Shown: in pieces, positions 1 to 8,471 of the stretch
How the letters are laid out: every line of letters starts with the position of its first letter
Position numbering within the stretch: position 1 is the stretch's first letter
From: CAYYGL01 sp964471235
GTDB taxonomy: Bacteria > Calditrichota > Calditrichia > RBG-13-44-9 > J075
Direction of reading: 5' to 3'
Length of the DNA stretch: 32,435 nt
Assembly: GCA_964471235.1 (NCBI GenBank)
Contig: CAYYGL010000032.1
Location: 1 to 32,435 of the forward strand
Translations under genes and position numbers: made by a program
Notes under the pieces: generated by a model
The model's input: only the letters and a program-made list of their open reading frames with translations
Told to the model about the DNA's origin: nothing
Database searches by the model: none

Positions 1-1
1 T

Positions 2-574
2 GTCTTTCGATGGATGGTAATGGCCAAAAAAATGCTGGCAGAAAAGGGCTTACAAGATATCCCATTGATTTGTGCCTGTGCCGAAGCGCTTCCCTTTCCG
101 GATGAATCGTTCGATCGGGTCGTGGCGCAATCGGTGATTGAGCACCTCCGCGATCAGGAAGCCGGGGTAAAAGAAAGCTATCGGGTGCTTCGCCCGGGGG
201 GTGATTTCTTTGTCGGCACCGCCAACCGGCTCCGGTTCGGACCCGATCCCCACATCGGATTGTGGTGCAGCGGGTATCTCCCCAAAAAATGGGTCGCCTC
301 GTACCTGGAACGGAAAAACATCATGGCGCCCAAAATCCATCTCCTGTCCAAAAACGATTTAGCCCGCCTGATCACCCGAAACGGCTTTGAAATCGACAAG
401 ATTTATCTGCCGGATATTTCCAAAAATCAGCGTCAACAATTCGGTTTCATGCTGAATCGAATGATAGATGCCTACCATTTTGTAAAACGGCTGCCTGTCG
501 GTCGACAAATTTTGAATGGCATTGGTCCGCTGATTCATGCCGTGGCAAAAAAACGGGAACCGGCAGCCATCTAA
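2..574 (+). CDS. SAM-dependent class I methyltransferase, 5'-truncated by the window
   Basis: C-terminal part (about 190 residues) of a class I SAM-dependent methyltransferase. The reading frame is open to base 2, so the ATG at 14 is probably internal and the SAM-binding GxGxG motif lies upstream of the window. Visible are the post-I/II region (AEALPFPDESFDRVVAQSVIEHL split around the FDRVV strand) and the motif III loop RVLRPGGDFFVGTANR, both typical of Methyltransf_11-type enzymes. No membrane segment is seen, so it should be cytoplasmic. It lies 15 nt ahead of a flippase gene in the same frame, which suggests co-transcription and a role in methylating a glycan or a lipid-linked precursor. 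The substrate cannot be deduced from sequence. Confidence 0.85.
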   Translation, partial: VFRWMVMAKKMLAEKGLQDIPLICACAEALPFPDESFDRVVAQSVIEHLRDQEAGVKESYRVLRPGGDFFVGTANRLRFGPDPHIGLWCSGYLPKKWVASYLERKNIMAPKIHLLSKNDLARLITRNGFEIDKIYLPDISKNQRQQFGFMLNRMIDAYHFVKRLPVGRQILNGIGPLIHAVAKKREPAAI

Positions 575-589
575 CCTGAAGGCATTTCG

Positions 590-1993
590 TTGCTCCCTTT
601 GAAAAATATCCTTCGTTTATCAGTAGGCGATTTTACCGCCAAGAGCCTCTATTTCATTGCGTTCATCTATCTGGCACGAAAATTAGGACCCGACAATTAC
701 GGCGTTCTGGAATTATCCATCTCGATTTTGGCTTATTTCATTCTGATCGCCGATGGCGGTTTGGAACTCTGGGCAATGCGGGAAATTGCCCGGAAAGACC
801 AATTACGCTACCTTGTGGAACGGATTCTTCCGTTACGACTGCTCTTTGCCCTGATGGCATACCTGCTTCTCCTGAGTCTGTTAACAGTCTTCCCCGGGTA
901 TCCTTATCTCAGGCTGTTATTGATTTTATTCGGGTTTTCCCTTATTGCCAATGGTGCCAGTTTAAAATGGGCGTTTATCGGCAGGGAAATGATGACCCGT
1001 GCTTCTTTAGGGATGATCATTGCCCAGGTGGTATTTGCCCTTTCCATCTTTCTTTTCGTACATCACCCGGAGCAGATTATTCTGGTCCCCATCTTCAAGG
1101 TGGTGGGTGATTTTTCCATGGCAGCGTTCTTCTATTACCACTTTACCAGGGAAGTAAAGGGAGAGCGTATTTCTTTTACATTTCGGGATACCTCTCCAAT
1201 CCTATTGCCGGCATTAACATTAGGGGCTTCCGGCGCCCTGGCAATGATGAGCTACAATCTGGATGTTCTTTTATTGGGATTTTTATCCACCTCCAGAGAG
1301 GTCGGATTCTACAGCGCCGGTTACAAGCCGCTAACCGTTGTCCTGGTTGCCAGCGTTACCTATTTTTTGGGGCTTTTTCCTTCCCTGGCTCGGAATTATA
1401 CCCATAATCGATCCGCTTTTCAACAAATCGTACTGCGGGCGCTGCGGCAGAGCTCCCTGGTGGCTATCCCCATTGCAGTCGGTGGAACGTTGCTGGCAAA
1501 GCCGATCATCCATTTGTTATTCGGCTCAGCGTATCTCAACTCTGTAACAGTAATGCAGATTTTATCCTGGTCCGCCATGCTGGTTATCTTGCGGGGTACC
1601 TTGCGCCGCTCTTTGATCGCCAGCGGCAACCAAAAAAAAGACCTGATTTGTGCCGGTTCCGCAGCAGCCCTCAATTTGACTTTAAACCTAATTCTAATCC
1701 CTCGTTATGGAATCCTTGGAGCGGCAAGTGCAACGGTAATGTCAGAATTACTATGGTTATCAATCGCCCGTTATTTTTTCTCCCGGCTGGGTACAGGAAT
1801 TCAACTGTTGCCCCAGTTAATGCTTCCGGCTTTCGCCGGGATGTTTATGGGTGGTTTCATTTACCTGACCGATTCCATGACCTGGATTTTACGGGGAGGG
1901 ATTGGTCTTTTGATTTACATTGTCATTTTGTGGGTAACCGGTGAAAAGGAAATGCGAACGCTCTTGCAGTTCCGCAGCGCCGGAAAGCTGTAG
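590..1993 (+). CDS. Wzx-like polysaccharide/oligosaccharide flippase
   Basis: A 467-residue polytopic inner-membrane protein of the MATE/MOP-type polysaccharide exporter family, expected to flip undecaprenyl-linked oligosaccharide to the periplasmic face. The N-terminus (LRLSVGDFTAKSLYF, then YLARKLGPDNYGVLE) is the classic Wzx first helix and loop. Around a dozen hydrophobic segments follow, with the conserved FADGGLELW-like element present as IADGGLELWAMREIAR near residue 60. Length matches the family (about 420-500). The start is a TTG at 590: the preceding gene's stop at 572-574 is in the same frame, no ATG fits between, and GAAGG at 578-582 is well spaced. Neighbouring glycosyltransferases support a glycan export role. 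Confidence 0.9.
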   Translation: MLPLKNILRLSVGDFTAKSLYFIAFIYLARKLGPDNYGVLELSISILAYFILIADGGLELWAMREIARKDQLRYLVERILPLRLLFALMAYLLLLSLLTVFPGYPYLRLLLILFGFSLIANGASLKWAFIGREMMTRASLGMIIAQVVFALSIFLFVHHPEQIILVPIFKVVGDFSMAAFFYYHFTREVKGERISFTFRDTSPILLPALTLGASGALAMMSYNLDVLLLGFLSTSREVGFYSAGYKPLTVVLVASVTYFLGLFPSLARNYTHNRSAFQQIVLRALRQSSLVAIPIAVGGTLLAKPIIHLLFGSAYLNSVTVMQILSWSAMLVILRGTLRRSLIASGNQKKDLICAGSAAALNLTLNLILIPRYGILGAASATVMSELLWLSIARYFFSRLGTGIQLLPQLMLPAFAGMFMGGFIYLTDSMTWILRGGIGLLIYIVILWVTGEKEMRTLLQFRSAGKL

Positions 1994-2086
1994 TTTAAGT
2001 CTCCCTGTTTTATATCAATTTGCACTTCCTGACCACCATTGCTTTCCATTCACTTTTCGATAGGGATTAACGGAGTTATATAGTTA

Positions 2087-3028
2087 ATGAACGACCGAAA
2101 AATTAAAGTATTATACATTGCCGGAAGCGGCCGAAGTGGGAGTACCATCCTGAATGTGATTTTGGGTCAATTGGATGGTTTTTTTGGCGGGAGTGAAATA
2201 AAAGGAATCTGGGATTGCGGGGTGCAGGAAAACCGGGTATGCGGCTGCGGCGACCGATTTCACGAGTGTAAGACCTGGAAGCCCATTTTTCAGGAAGCAT
2301 TTGGCGGAATGACCGGGGTGGACCCCGCCCGGATGGTCTATTTGCGGGAACGACTGGCACAAACCAAGTTTCTTCCCCCAATGCTGCTGCACCGGGATCG
2401 CGGTCCCCGACAAACGCCCAAAACCCGTGAATTCCTTGGCAATTTGGATAAACTCTACCGCGCTATCCAAACCGTTACCGGTTGCCGGGTTATTGTAGAT
2501 GCCTCCAAATGGCCCTCTTATGCCTACATGGTTGAGTCGCTGCCTTCGGTAGAATTATACGTACTGCATCTGATTCGCGACCCCCGGGGAGTAAGTCATT
2601 CCTGGACCCGTAAAAAGGAAAGTGCACCGGGGAGGCTGTTCCCACAGCACAGCCCCATTCGCACCACAATTTATTGGAACGTCTGGCATCCTTCTATTAC
2701 ATACCTGTGGGACCGCAGAGGAAAAAAACACCTCTTTATGCGGTATGAAGATTTTGTTGCCCATCCTCAAAAAAGCGTTGCCGAAATTATGCGCTTTGTA
2801 AATGAAAAGCCACACCCGGGACCCTTTGTAGATGAACACACAGTAGAATTGGAAAAAACGCATGGTGTGGCAGGGAATAAGACCCGGTTTATCAGTGGTA
2901 CGGTCAAGATAAAACAGGATGATGAATGGAAACGTAAATTTCCGCTTCATTATAAGTTTCTGGTAACTGCTATGACTTTTCCCCTCTTGCGGAGATACGG
3001 TTACAACATCTTCGAAAAGCCGGTATAG
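2087..3028 (+). CDS. sulfotransferase family protein
   Basis: A 313-residue PAPS-dependent sulfotransferase, probably cytoplasmic or peripheral. The P-loop-like 5'-phosphosulfate loop GSGRSGST is at residues 13-20, directly after the first beta strand (VLYIA), and the 3'-phosphate-binding segment HLIRDPRGVSHSW is near residue 160-172; both are diagnostic. A cysteine-rich stretch (VCGCGDRFHEC, residues about 51-61) sits where this bacterial subfamily usually has a CxCG...EC motif. Later, MRYEDFVAHPQ resembles the conserved motif of the C-terminal half. The gene has a GGAG at 2072-2075, 11 nt before ATG. Placement between a flippase and an acyltransferase suggests sulfation of a glycan; the acceptor is unknown. 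Confidence 0.85.
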   Translation: MNDRKIKVLYIAGSGRSGSTILNVILGQLDGFFGGSEIKGIWDCGVQENRVCGCGDRFHECKTWKPIFQEAFGGMTGVDPARMVYLRERLAQTKFLPPMLLHRDRGPRQTPKTREFLGNLDKLYRAIQTVTGCRVIVDASKWPSYAYMVESLPSVELYVLHLIRDPRGVSHSWTRKKESAPGRLFPQHSPIRTTIYWNVWHPSITYLWDRRGKKHLFMRYEDFVAHPQKSVAEIMRFVNEKPHPGPFVDEHTVELEKTHGVAGNKTRFISGTVKIKQDDEWKRKFPLHYKFLVTAMTFPLLRRYGYNIFEKPV

Positions 3029-3115
3029 CTTATTCATGACTTTCAATCCCTTACTTATAGCCTAAAAACTTCATCAACGGCCAGTTTCATCCCATGAACA
3101 AAGGAAATTGTTCGA

Positions 3116-5923
3116 ATGGCTCATCAGCAAAAAACTGCTCCCGGTAAATTACCGATAACAAATAATAAAACATCGTTGCGAGACTTCTTGCAGCCGGTAT
3201 TAATGTCCGGCGGTTTGGGATTGGTTCTGCTTTCCCTGGGAGCCGATCTGATCACATCGAACAGTGATAAAGGCTTCGGCACCCAGCAAACATGGCTGCT
3301 TCTGATAGGCTTATTGACAATTGCCACCAGCATCACCCTGGACGCAACTATCGGCAGGCGGCAAGCCTGGCAATGGATAACAGGGGTATTACAGGACAAA
3401 ATCGCCATTGCCAAATTTCTCAGCATCACTGTTCAGTTAGGTCTCCTGGTGCTAATCACCCGACTTTTTCACCTGGAGAATCAGGCGTTTTACCATAACA
3501 TCATGCTGCTGACATTCTTTGGTTTCATCGTTCACCATTGGCTGCCCACCTCGTATCGGCTGCCGTTTTTCCTGCTGCTCTCCCTGGCGGGCATCTCCGG
3601 TGTAATGGGGATAACCAACAGTGCCTGGCTTATCGGTATCGGGGTCATTCTCATTGGTATCTGCCATTTACCCATCCCCTATCTCTTTCGGGTGGCTGCC
3701 CTGTTCCTTTTTGGCGGAGGGCTGGCTTTATTGCGTGCTGAAATTGTCACTTCCCCCCTGCCCACTGCCATCTGGCCCATTCTCGGGTCCATGTTCATAT
3801 TCCGGTTAATTGTTTATATGTACGATTTGAAACACTTGAAAGGCAACGTTAGCGTTGTTCAATCCCTTTCTTATTTCTTTCTGCTTCCCAATGTGGTATT
3901 CCCCCTCTTTCCGGTAGTGGATTATTCCACCTTTCGTAAAAACTATTTTGATGAAGACCAATTCCAAATTTACCAGCGGGGCATCATCTGGATACGGCGG
4001 GGTGTCATTCACCTTCTGCTCTACCGGGTTATCAATTATTATCTGGTGATCTCCCCGGAGGAAATAACCGGGCTGGCAGACCTGTTGCGCTATATTGTAA
4101 CGAACTTTTTACTATACCTTCGAGTATCCGGGCAGTTTCATATCATCGTGGGCATCCTGCTCCTGTTTGGTTTTAACCTGCCGCGTACCAATAACCTGTA
4201 TTGTCTTTCATCCAGTTTTACCGATTTTTGGCGAAGAATCAATATTTACTGGAAGGATTTCATGCAGAAAGTCTTTTTCTACCCGGTTTATTTCAAACTC
4301 CGGAAAATGGGACCTACGGTGGCATTGGTGCTGGCGACGGCTTTTGTATTTCTCGCTACCTGGTTTTTACATGCTTACCAGTGGTTCTGGCTGCGCGGCA
4401 CATTCCTGATTTCCAAACCGGATATTTTGTTCTGGAGCATATTGGCTATCCTGGTCATCTTTAATTCCCTGTATGAAACCAGGTATGGACGCAAACGAAC
4501 TCTGGGGAAACAAACCTGGTCGGTGCGCCGAATTTCTGTGTTATCCCTGCAAGTTTTAGCCACCTTCACCACTATCTGCGTTCTCTGGTCGCTCTGGAGC
4601 AGTCCCTCCATTACCGATTGGCTCACCCTATGGTCACTGGCAAATTTAACAAGTAGGGATGTGCTGAGCTTCCTGGGAACTGTGGTTATTCTTGGCGGAG
4701 TGTTTGCCGGTGCGATTACTGGTACATCAAAAACGCCCGGGGGTGCCAAGCCTAACCCGCCTCAACATGACAAGCCACGGTTCTTTCGAACCGCTGCCCT
4801 GAGCACCTTTTCCCTCATTCTGTTATTTTCAATTGGTCATCCTGCCGTTTATACAAATTTCGCAGAAAAAGTGCAGGATGTCATTGAAGATTTGAGTTGG
4901 AATCGGTTAAGCCGCCATGATGCTGAGATGCTTCAGAGAGGATACTATGAAGATTTAATCGGAGTAAATCGATTTAACTCCCAATTATGGGAGCTTTACA
5001 TTAAACGTCCGGATGACTGGCCCAAAATCTGGGATACCGGCGCCGCCCGAAAAACCAATGATTTTCTCAAGTTCGAATTGGTACCCTCGATGCGAATGAT
5101 GTTCCGGGGGAAAATTTTCCAGACCAATCGCTGGGGGATGCGTGACAAAGAGTACGAAAAGCTTCCTTCACCGGGAACCTGCCGGATTGCCATGCTCGGT
5201 TCTTCCCATGTTAGCGGGTGGGGAGTTGCCAACAATGAAAATTTTGAATCCAGATTAGAACAGAGGCTTAATACCGAACATACCCCCGGTAAATATTCCA
5301 AATATGAAATTCTGAATTTTGGTACCGGGAGTTATACCCCGCTTCAGATGCTTCTGGTGCTGGAAGAAAAGGCGTTGTCGTTTCACCCCAATGCCCTGTT
5401 CTACATTGCTCATCCTGCAGAAGATTTGCGCTCGAACCGTTTTCTGGTCAATCAATACCTTGCCGGGGTAGAAATCCCTTATGATTTTCTAACAGAGGAA
5501 CTGAAAAAAGCCGGAATTTTTGACACCCCCAAAGAAAAGGTCACTCCCTTGATGCTGCGGCCTTACGGTGACGAGATCATTCGCTGGGTCTATCAGCGCA
5601 TCATTTCAATTTGCCAGCAGAACGATATGTTGCCGGTCTGGGTGGTCATCCCCTCCATCCCGGGGATGGATCAATCCAAATCCTCCGACCATTTTGCCGA
5701 ACTTGCCAGGGAAGCGGGCTTTATCGTGATCAACCTTGCCCATATCTATGATGGCTTGCATATCAAATCGTACATTGTTGCCGAATGGGATTATCATCCC
5801 AATAAAAAAGGTCATGCACTGATTGCCAATCGCCTGTACCAGGCGATGCGACAGGACCCTCGCTTATCGACGGTATTTTTTGACAATGGAAATGCGAATG
5901 GAACATCCCTCAACCAACAATAA
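3116..5923 (+). CDS. MBOAT O-acyltransferase fused to C-terminal SGNH domain (copy 1)
   Basis: A 935-residue protein. About twelve or more membrane segments cover residues 25-600, followed by a soluble domain that should be periplasmic. MBOAT signatures: FFLLPNVVFPLFPVVDY, then FWRRINIYWKDFM near residue 370, and the putative catalytic histidine His419 in TWFLHAYQWFW. After a further set of helices comes a linker and an SGNH domain: block I GSSHVSGWGV with Ser697 as candidate nucleophile, and block V DYHPNKKGH with Asp892 and His894. The usual Asp of GDS is Ser and the block III Asn is not obvious (HPAEDL). This fusion combines in one chain what AlgI/AlgJ, PatA/PatB or DltB/DltD do as pairs: moving an acyl group across the membrane and onto a glycan. 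A closely similar paralogue lies at 22385-24997; this copy has about 65 extra N-terminal residues with two additional helices. Confidence 0.85.
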   Translation: MAHQQKTAPGKLPITNNKTSLRDFLQPVLMSGGLGLVLLSLGADLITSNSDKGFGTQQTWLLLIGLLTIATSITLDATIGRRQAWQWITGVLQDKIAIAKFLSITVQLGLLVLITRLFHLENQAFYHNIMLLTFFGFIVHHWLPTSYRLPFFLLLSLAGISGVMGITNSAWLIGIGVILIGICHLPIPYLFRVAALFLFGGGLALLRAEIVTSPLPTAIWPILGSMFIFRLIVYMYDLKHLKGNVSVVQSLSYFFLLPNVVFPLFPVVDYSTFRKNYFDEDQFQIYQRGIIWIRRGVIHLLLYRVINYYLVISPEEITGLADLLRYIVTNFLLYLRVSGQFHIIVGILLLFGFNLPRTNNLYCLSSSFTDFWRRINIYWKDFMQKVFFYPVYFKLRKMGPTVALVLATAFVFLATWFLHAYQWFWLRGTFLISKPDILFWSILAILVIFNSLYETRYGRKRTLGKQTWSVRRISVLSLQVLATFTTICVLWSLWSSPSITDWLTLWSLANLTSRDVLSFLGTVVILGGVFAGAITGTSKTPGGAKPNPPQHDKPRFFRTAALSTFSLILLFSIGHPAVYTNFAEKVQDVIEDLSWNRLSRHDAEMLQRGYYEDLIGVNRFNSQLWELYIKRPDDWPKIWDTGAARKTNDFLKFELVPSMRMMFRGKIFQTNRWGMRDKEYEKLPSPGTCRIAMLGSSHVSGWGVANNENFESRLEQRLNTEHTPGKYSKYEILNFGTGSYTPLQMLLVLEEKALSFHPNALFYIAHPAEDLRSNRFLVNQYLAGVEIPYDFLTEELKKAGIFDTPKEKVTPLMLRPYGDEIIRWVYQRIISICQQNDMLPVWVVIPSIPGMDQSKSSDHFAELAREAGFIVINLAHIYDGLHIKSYIVAEWDYHPNKKGHALIANRLYQAMRQDPRLSTVFFDNGNANGTSLNQQ

Positions 5924-5936
5924 CCCGGGGCTATCC

Positions 5937-6953
5937 ATGAACGGAGAAAAGATTGTATCGGTGATTGTTCCGGTGTATAATGAATCGGAAGTGATTGAGG
6001 CATTTTATGCGCGGCTGCTTCCGGTGATGGAATCCTTAACCGGATACCGCTACGAAATTATCTTTGTGGATGATGGCAGCCGGGATGACTCGATCGAAAA
6101 ACTTTCCCATTTTGCCCGGGGGAATCCCAATGTAAAGATTCTCAAATTCTCCCGGAACTTCGGTCATCAAATCGCCATCACTGCCGGAATTGATGAGGCA
6201 AAGGGGGATGCGATTGTCGTGATCGATGCCGACTTGCAGGATCCGCCGGAAGTAATTCGGGATTTTGTTCAGAAATGGGAAGAAGGATATGATGTGGTCT
6301 ACGGGCAGCGCCAGGAACGGGAAGGCGAAACTGCCATGAAATTGATCACAGCCTCTACCTTCTATCGGCTCCTGAAGCGGATTGCCAAAATCGACATTCC
6401 GGTGGATACCGGCGATTTTCGGTTAATCACCAGGGCGGTGGCGGATCAACTTCGGAATATGCGGGAAAAAGACCGCTTTGTGCGGGGGCTGGTCAGTTGG
6501 GTGGGATTCAAGCAAACCGGTGTGAACTACAAACGCGATAAACGCTACGCCGGGGAAACCAAATATCCCTATCGCAAAATGCTGAAATTCGCTTTGGATG
6601 GCATCACTTCCTTTTCTACCGCCCCCCTCAAATTAGCCACCTGGCTGGGGTATGCCACCTCGTTTCTGGCTTTTCTATATCTCACCAGCGTATTCGTGCA
6701 GAAGATACTGGGAATCACCGTTCACGGCTGGGCAACCATTATGGTGGCAATTTTATTTTTGGGGGGGATACAGCTCATTTCGCTGGGAATAATGGGGGAA
6801 TACATCGGGCGGATATTTACCGAGATAAAACAACGTCCTCTATATGTGGTCGATCAGGTCATCCAGTATACTGAGAACGACAAGCAGCCGAAGAATTCGG
6901 ATCCGCATCCTGCACCTGGAAAACCTTCCCGGAAAAAAGTGGATAAGAACTAA
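5937..6953 (+). CDS. GtrB/ArnC-like polyprenyl-phosphate glycosyltransferase (GT2)
   Basis: A family 2 glycosyltransferase of about 338 residues expected to transfer a sugar from a nucleotide sugar to polyprenyl phosphate on the cytoplasmic face. The GT-A core begins VSVIVPVYNESEV; the acidic motifs are FVDDGSRDDS and VIDADLQDPPE, followed by the DTGDFRLITR motif of the DPM1/GtrB group. Two C-terminal helices (about residues 235-260 and 270-295) end at GEYIGRIFTEIKQRP, which is characteristic of GtrB/YfdH proteins. I chose ATG 5937 because it lies 13 nt after the preceding stop, has CGGGG six bases upstream and starts just before the conserved strand; ATGs at 5886, 5892 and 5898 are in frame but overlap the previous gene and lack a ribosome site. 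It may supply the lipid-linked sugar used by the GT-C enzyme at 11364. Confidence 0.9.
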   Translation: MNGEKIVSVIVPVYNESEVIEAFYARLLPVMESLTGYRYEIIFVDDGSRDDSIEKLSHFARGNPNVKILKFSRNFGHQIAITAGIDEAKGDAIVVIDADLQDPPEVIRDFVQKWEEGYDVVYGQRQEREGETAMKLITASTFYRLLKRIAKIDIPVDTGDFRLITRAVADQLRNMREKDRFVRGLVSWVGFKQTGVNYKRDKRYAGETKYPYRKMLKFALDGITSFSTAPLKLATWLGYATSFLAFLYLTSVFVQKILGITVHGWATIMVAILFLGGIQLISLGIMGEYIGRIFTEIKQRPLYVVDQVIQYTENDKQPKNSDPHPAPGKPSRKKVDKN

Positions 6954-7000
6954 GGAACGTTGTCAACCCATTTACAGCCTGATTTTGCAAGATAACTGAA

Positions 7001-7945
7001 ATGAACGAATCGAACCGCAAAAATTCCTCTCTACCGACCATTTTCATCACCGGGGTCACCGGCTTCATCGGGCAGCATTTCCAGCGAAAGTTGGCCAAAA
7101 AGAAATATCAAAAAATCTTCTGCCTGGTGCGGGACCCCCAAAAACTGCCGGAGTCGCTCGCAGCCGCTGCGAATTTGACTGTTATTCCCGGCGATATTCT
7201 TGAGACAGAGAAATATAAATCTGCCATTGCCGAATCGGATCAGGTGGTTCATTTGGCGGCGGCAACCGGCAAATTTAAACCGAACGAATATTTTCGGATC
7301 AACACCGAAGGCACCAGACGGCTGGTAGCAGTCTGCCAACAGGCAGGCGCACCAAACTTTCTGTATATCAGTTCCATCGCCGCAAAATTCAGCAACAAGT
7401 ACCGGTACTACTATGCTCTCTCCAAGTTGGAAGCCGAGGAGATTGTTCGGCAAAGCGGGCTTAACTTTGCCATCGTCCGCCCCACCATTGTCATCGGGAA
7501 AGAAGCACAGGTGTGGCAAAGTTTTTTAAAACTGGGGCTCGGTCCCTTTCTACTGATGTTTGGAAACGGAAGAGTGAAGATTCAGCCCATTTCCGTAGAA
7601 GATTTAACCAACGGACTATTGCATATTTTGGAAAACGGTATTTTCAACCAGCAGCTCATTGAACTGGGAGGACCGGAGCAGTTGTCGATAGAGGAATTCA
7701 TTCGCCGCCTTCATAAAATGTATTTTCAGCGCACTCGCAAGACACTCCATCTTCCATTGGGATTCATAATCCCTGTTCTTTCTCTTCTGGAAAAGCCATT
7801 TTACTCCCTGCTGCCATTCAATGTCGGTCAATTGTCGTCCTTCCGCAATGACGGCACTGCCCAGGGCAACCCGGTGTTTGAGGCACTGAAACCGGGGATG
7901 AAAACTGTTGATGAGATGATCCAATTGATAGCCTCCGATGGATAA
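7001..7945 (+). CDS. NAD-dependent epimerase/dehydratase family (extended SDR)
   Basis: A 314-residue extended short-chain dehydrogenase/reductase, probably cytoplasmic and acting on a nucleotide sugar or a related precursor. The Rossmann nucleotide-binding motif TGVTGFIG is at residues 17-24, VVHLAAATG contains the typical second strand, and the catalytic pair is Tyr138 and Lys142 (YALSK) after the SSIAAKF serine strand. The VRPTIVIG segment is also typical of the family. Length fits the family. The last eight bases overlap the next gene (ATGGATAA), implying translational coupling with the 177-aa protein and the GMC oxidoreductase. The specific substrate is not recognisable; the C-terminal half resembles NDUFA9/YbjT-type atypical members more than a classical sugar epimerase, so the exact reaction is open. 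Confidence 0.85.
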   Translation: MNESNRKNSSLPTIFITGVTGFIGQHFQRKLAKKKYQKIFCLVRDPQKLPESLAAAANLTVIPGDILETEKYKSAIAESDQVVHLAAATGKFKPNEYFRINTEGTRRLVAVCQQAGAPNFLYISSIAAKFSNKYRYYYALSKLEAEEIVRQSGLNFAIVRPTIVIGKEAQVWQSFLKLGLGPFLLMFGNGRVKIQPISVEDLTNGLLHILENGIFNQQLIELGGPEQLSIEEFIRRLHKMYFQRTRKTLHLPLGFIIPVLSLLEKPFYSLLPFNVGQLSSFRNDGTAQGNPVFEALKPGMKTVDEMIQLIASDG

Positions 7946-8471
7946 ACCCACTGATCCCATATCAATCTCCCTGGCGGAAGAGTGCCGGGTCTTTTGCCGG
8001 TACCTGATACACCGGGAACCCAATGATTACGTGCTCAGCATCTATAAAAAGGGGCATTCCTCCCCAGGATTTGCCGCAGCGCCGCCACCGTCCCTGATGG
8101 ATAAAATGCTCATCTGTATCGCCAGACGGCATCCGATGTTAACCCGGGTGGCAGATGCCTATTCCCGGGTGTTCTTTAAAAGGAGTCTTCTGCGGCGGAA
8201 ACTGGTTCTCCTGCTGGCAATTTTAGAAAGCTGCGCACCCGGTCATTATTACCTGGATTCCACTGACGGGGTATCCCGAACAGTTTTTTTTCTGAAACTG
8301 GTACAACACAGCACGCTTTATGCCCTGTCGCTTGTTTTCGGAGTGCTCCTGTTCCTGCCGCTCCATATCTTTACCCGCATGGTCTCACTCTCCCCGTCAG
8401 AAAAGCAGGAGACCTCATCGATGCCTGAACTTACCAACCCGCTAAATGTTAACACTGAGAAGCATGGATAA
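7938..8471 (+). CDS. hypothetical protein between SDR and GMC oxidoreductase
   Basis: A 177-residue protein I do not recognise. Visible features are a basic, arginine-rich middle (about residues 55-95) and one convincing hydrophobic segment near residues 128-150 (YALSLVFGVLLFLPLHIF), so it is probably membrane-anchored. No cysteine pair, heme motif or signal peptide is seen. It begins on the ATG inside the end of the SDR gene (ATGGATAA at 7938-7945) and ends inside the start of the GMC gene with the same eight bases (8464-8471). There is no clear ribosome-binding site, so translation is probably coupled. By position it could be a small partner or membrane anchor of the GMC enzyme, as small subunits are for some multi-subunit GMC dehydrogenases; no family homology was recognised. 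Confidence 0.75.
   Translation: MDKPTDPISISLAEECRVFCRYLIHREPNDYVLSIYKKGHSSPGFAAAPPPSLMDKMLICIARRHPMLTRVADAYSRVFFKRSLLRRKLVLLLAILESCAPGHYYLDSTDGVSRTVFFLKLVQHSTLYALSLVFGVLLFLPLHIFTRMVSLSPSEKQETSSMPELTNPLNVNTEKHG

Noticed and set aside
2237..2275. Cysteine cluster in the sulfotransferase as a novel metal site
   Set aside because: A CxCG...EC pattern at this place is common in this bacterial sulfotransferase group as I recall it, so it is probably a family feature.
2555..3046. 163-codon minus-strand frame
   Set aside because: Antisense to the C-terminal half of the sulfotransferase, including its 3'-phosphate-binding motif; no independent support.
5823..5936. Longer N-terminus for the GtrB-like gene starting inside the previous gene
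   Set aside because: The extra residues are composed of the out-of-frame end of the MBOAT-SGNH gene, have no similarity to the family and no ribosome site.
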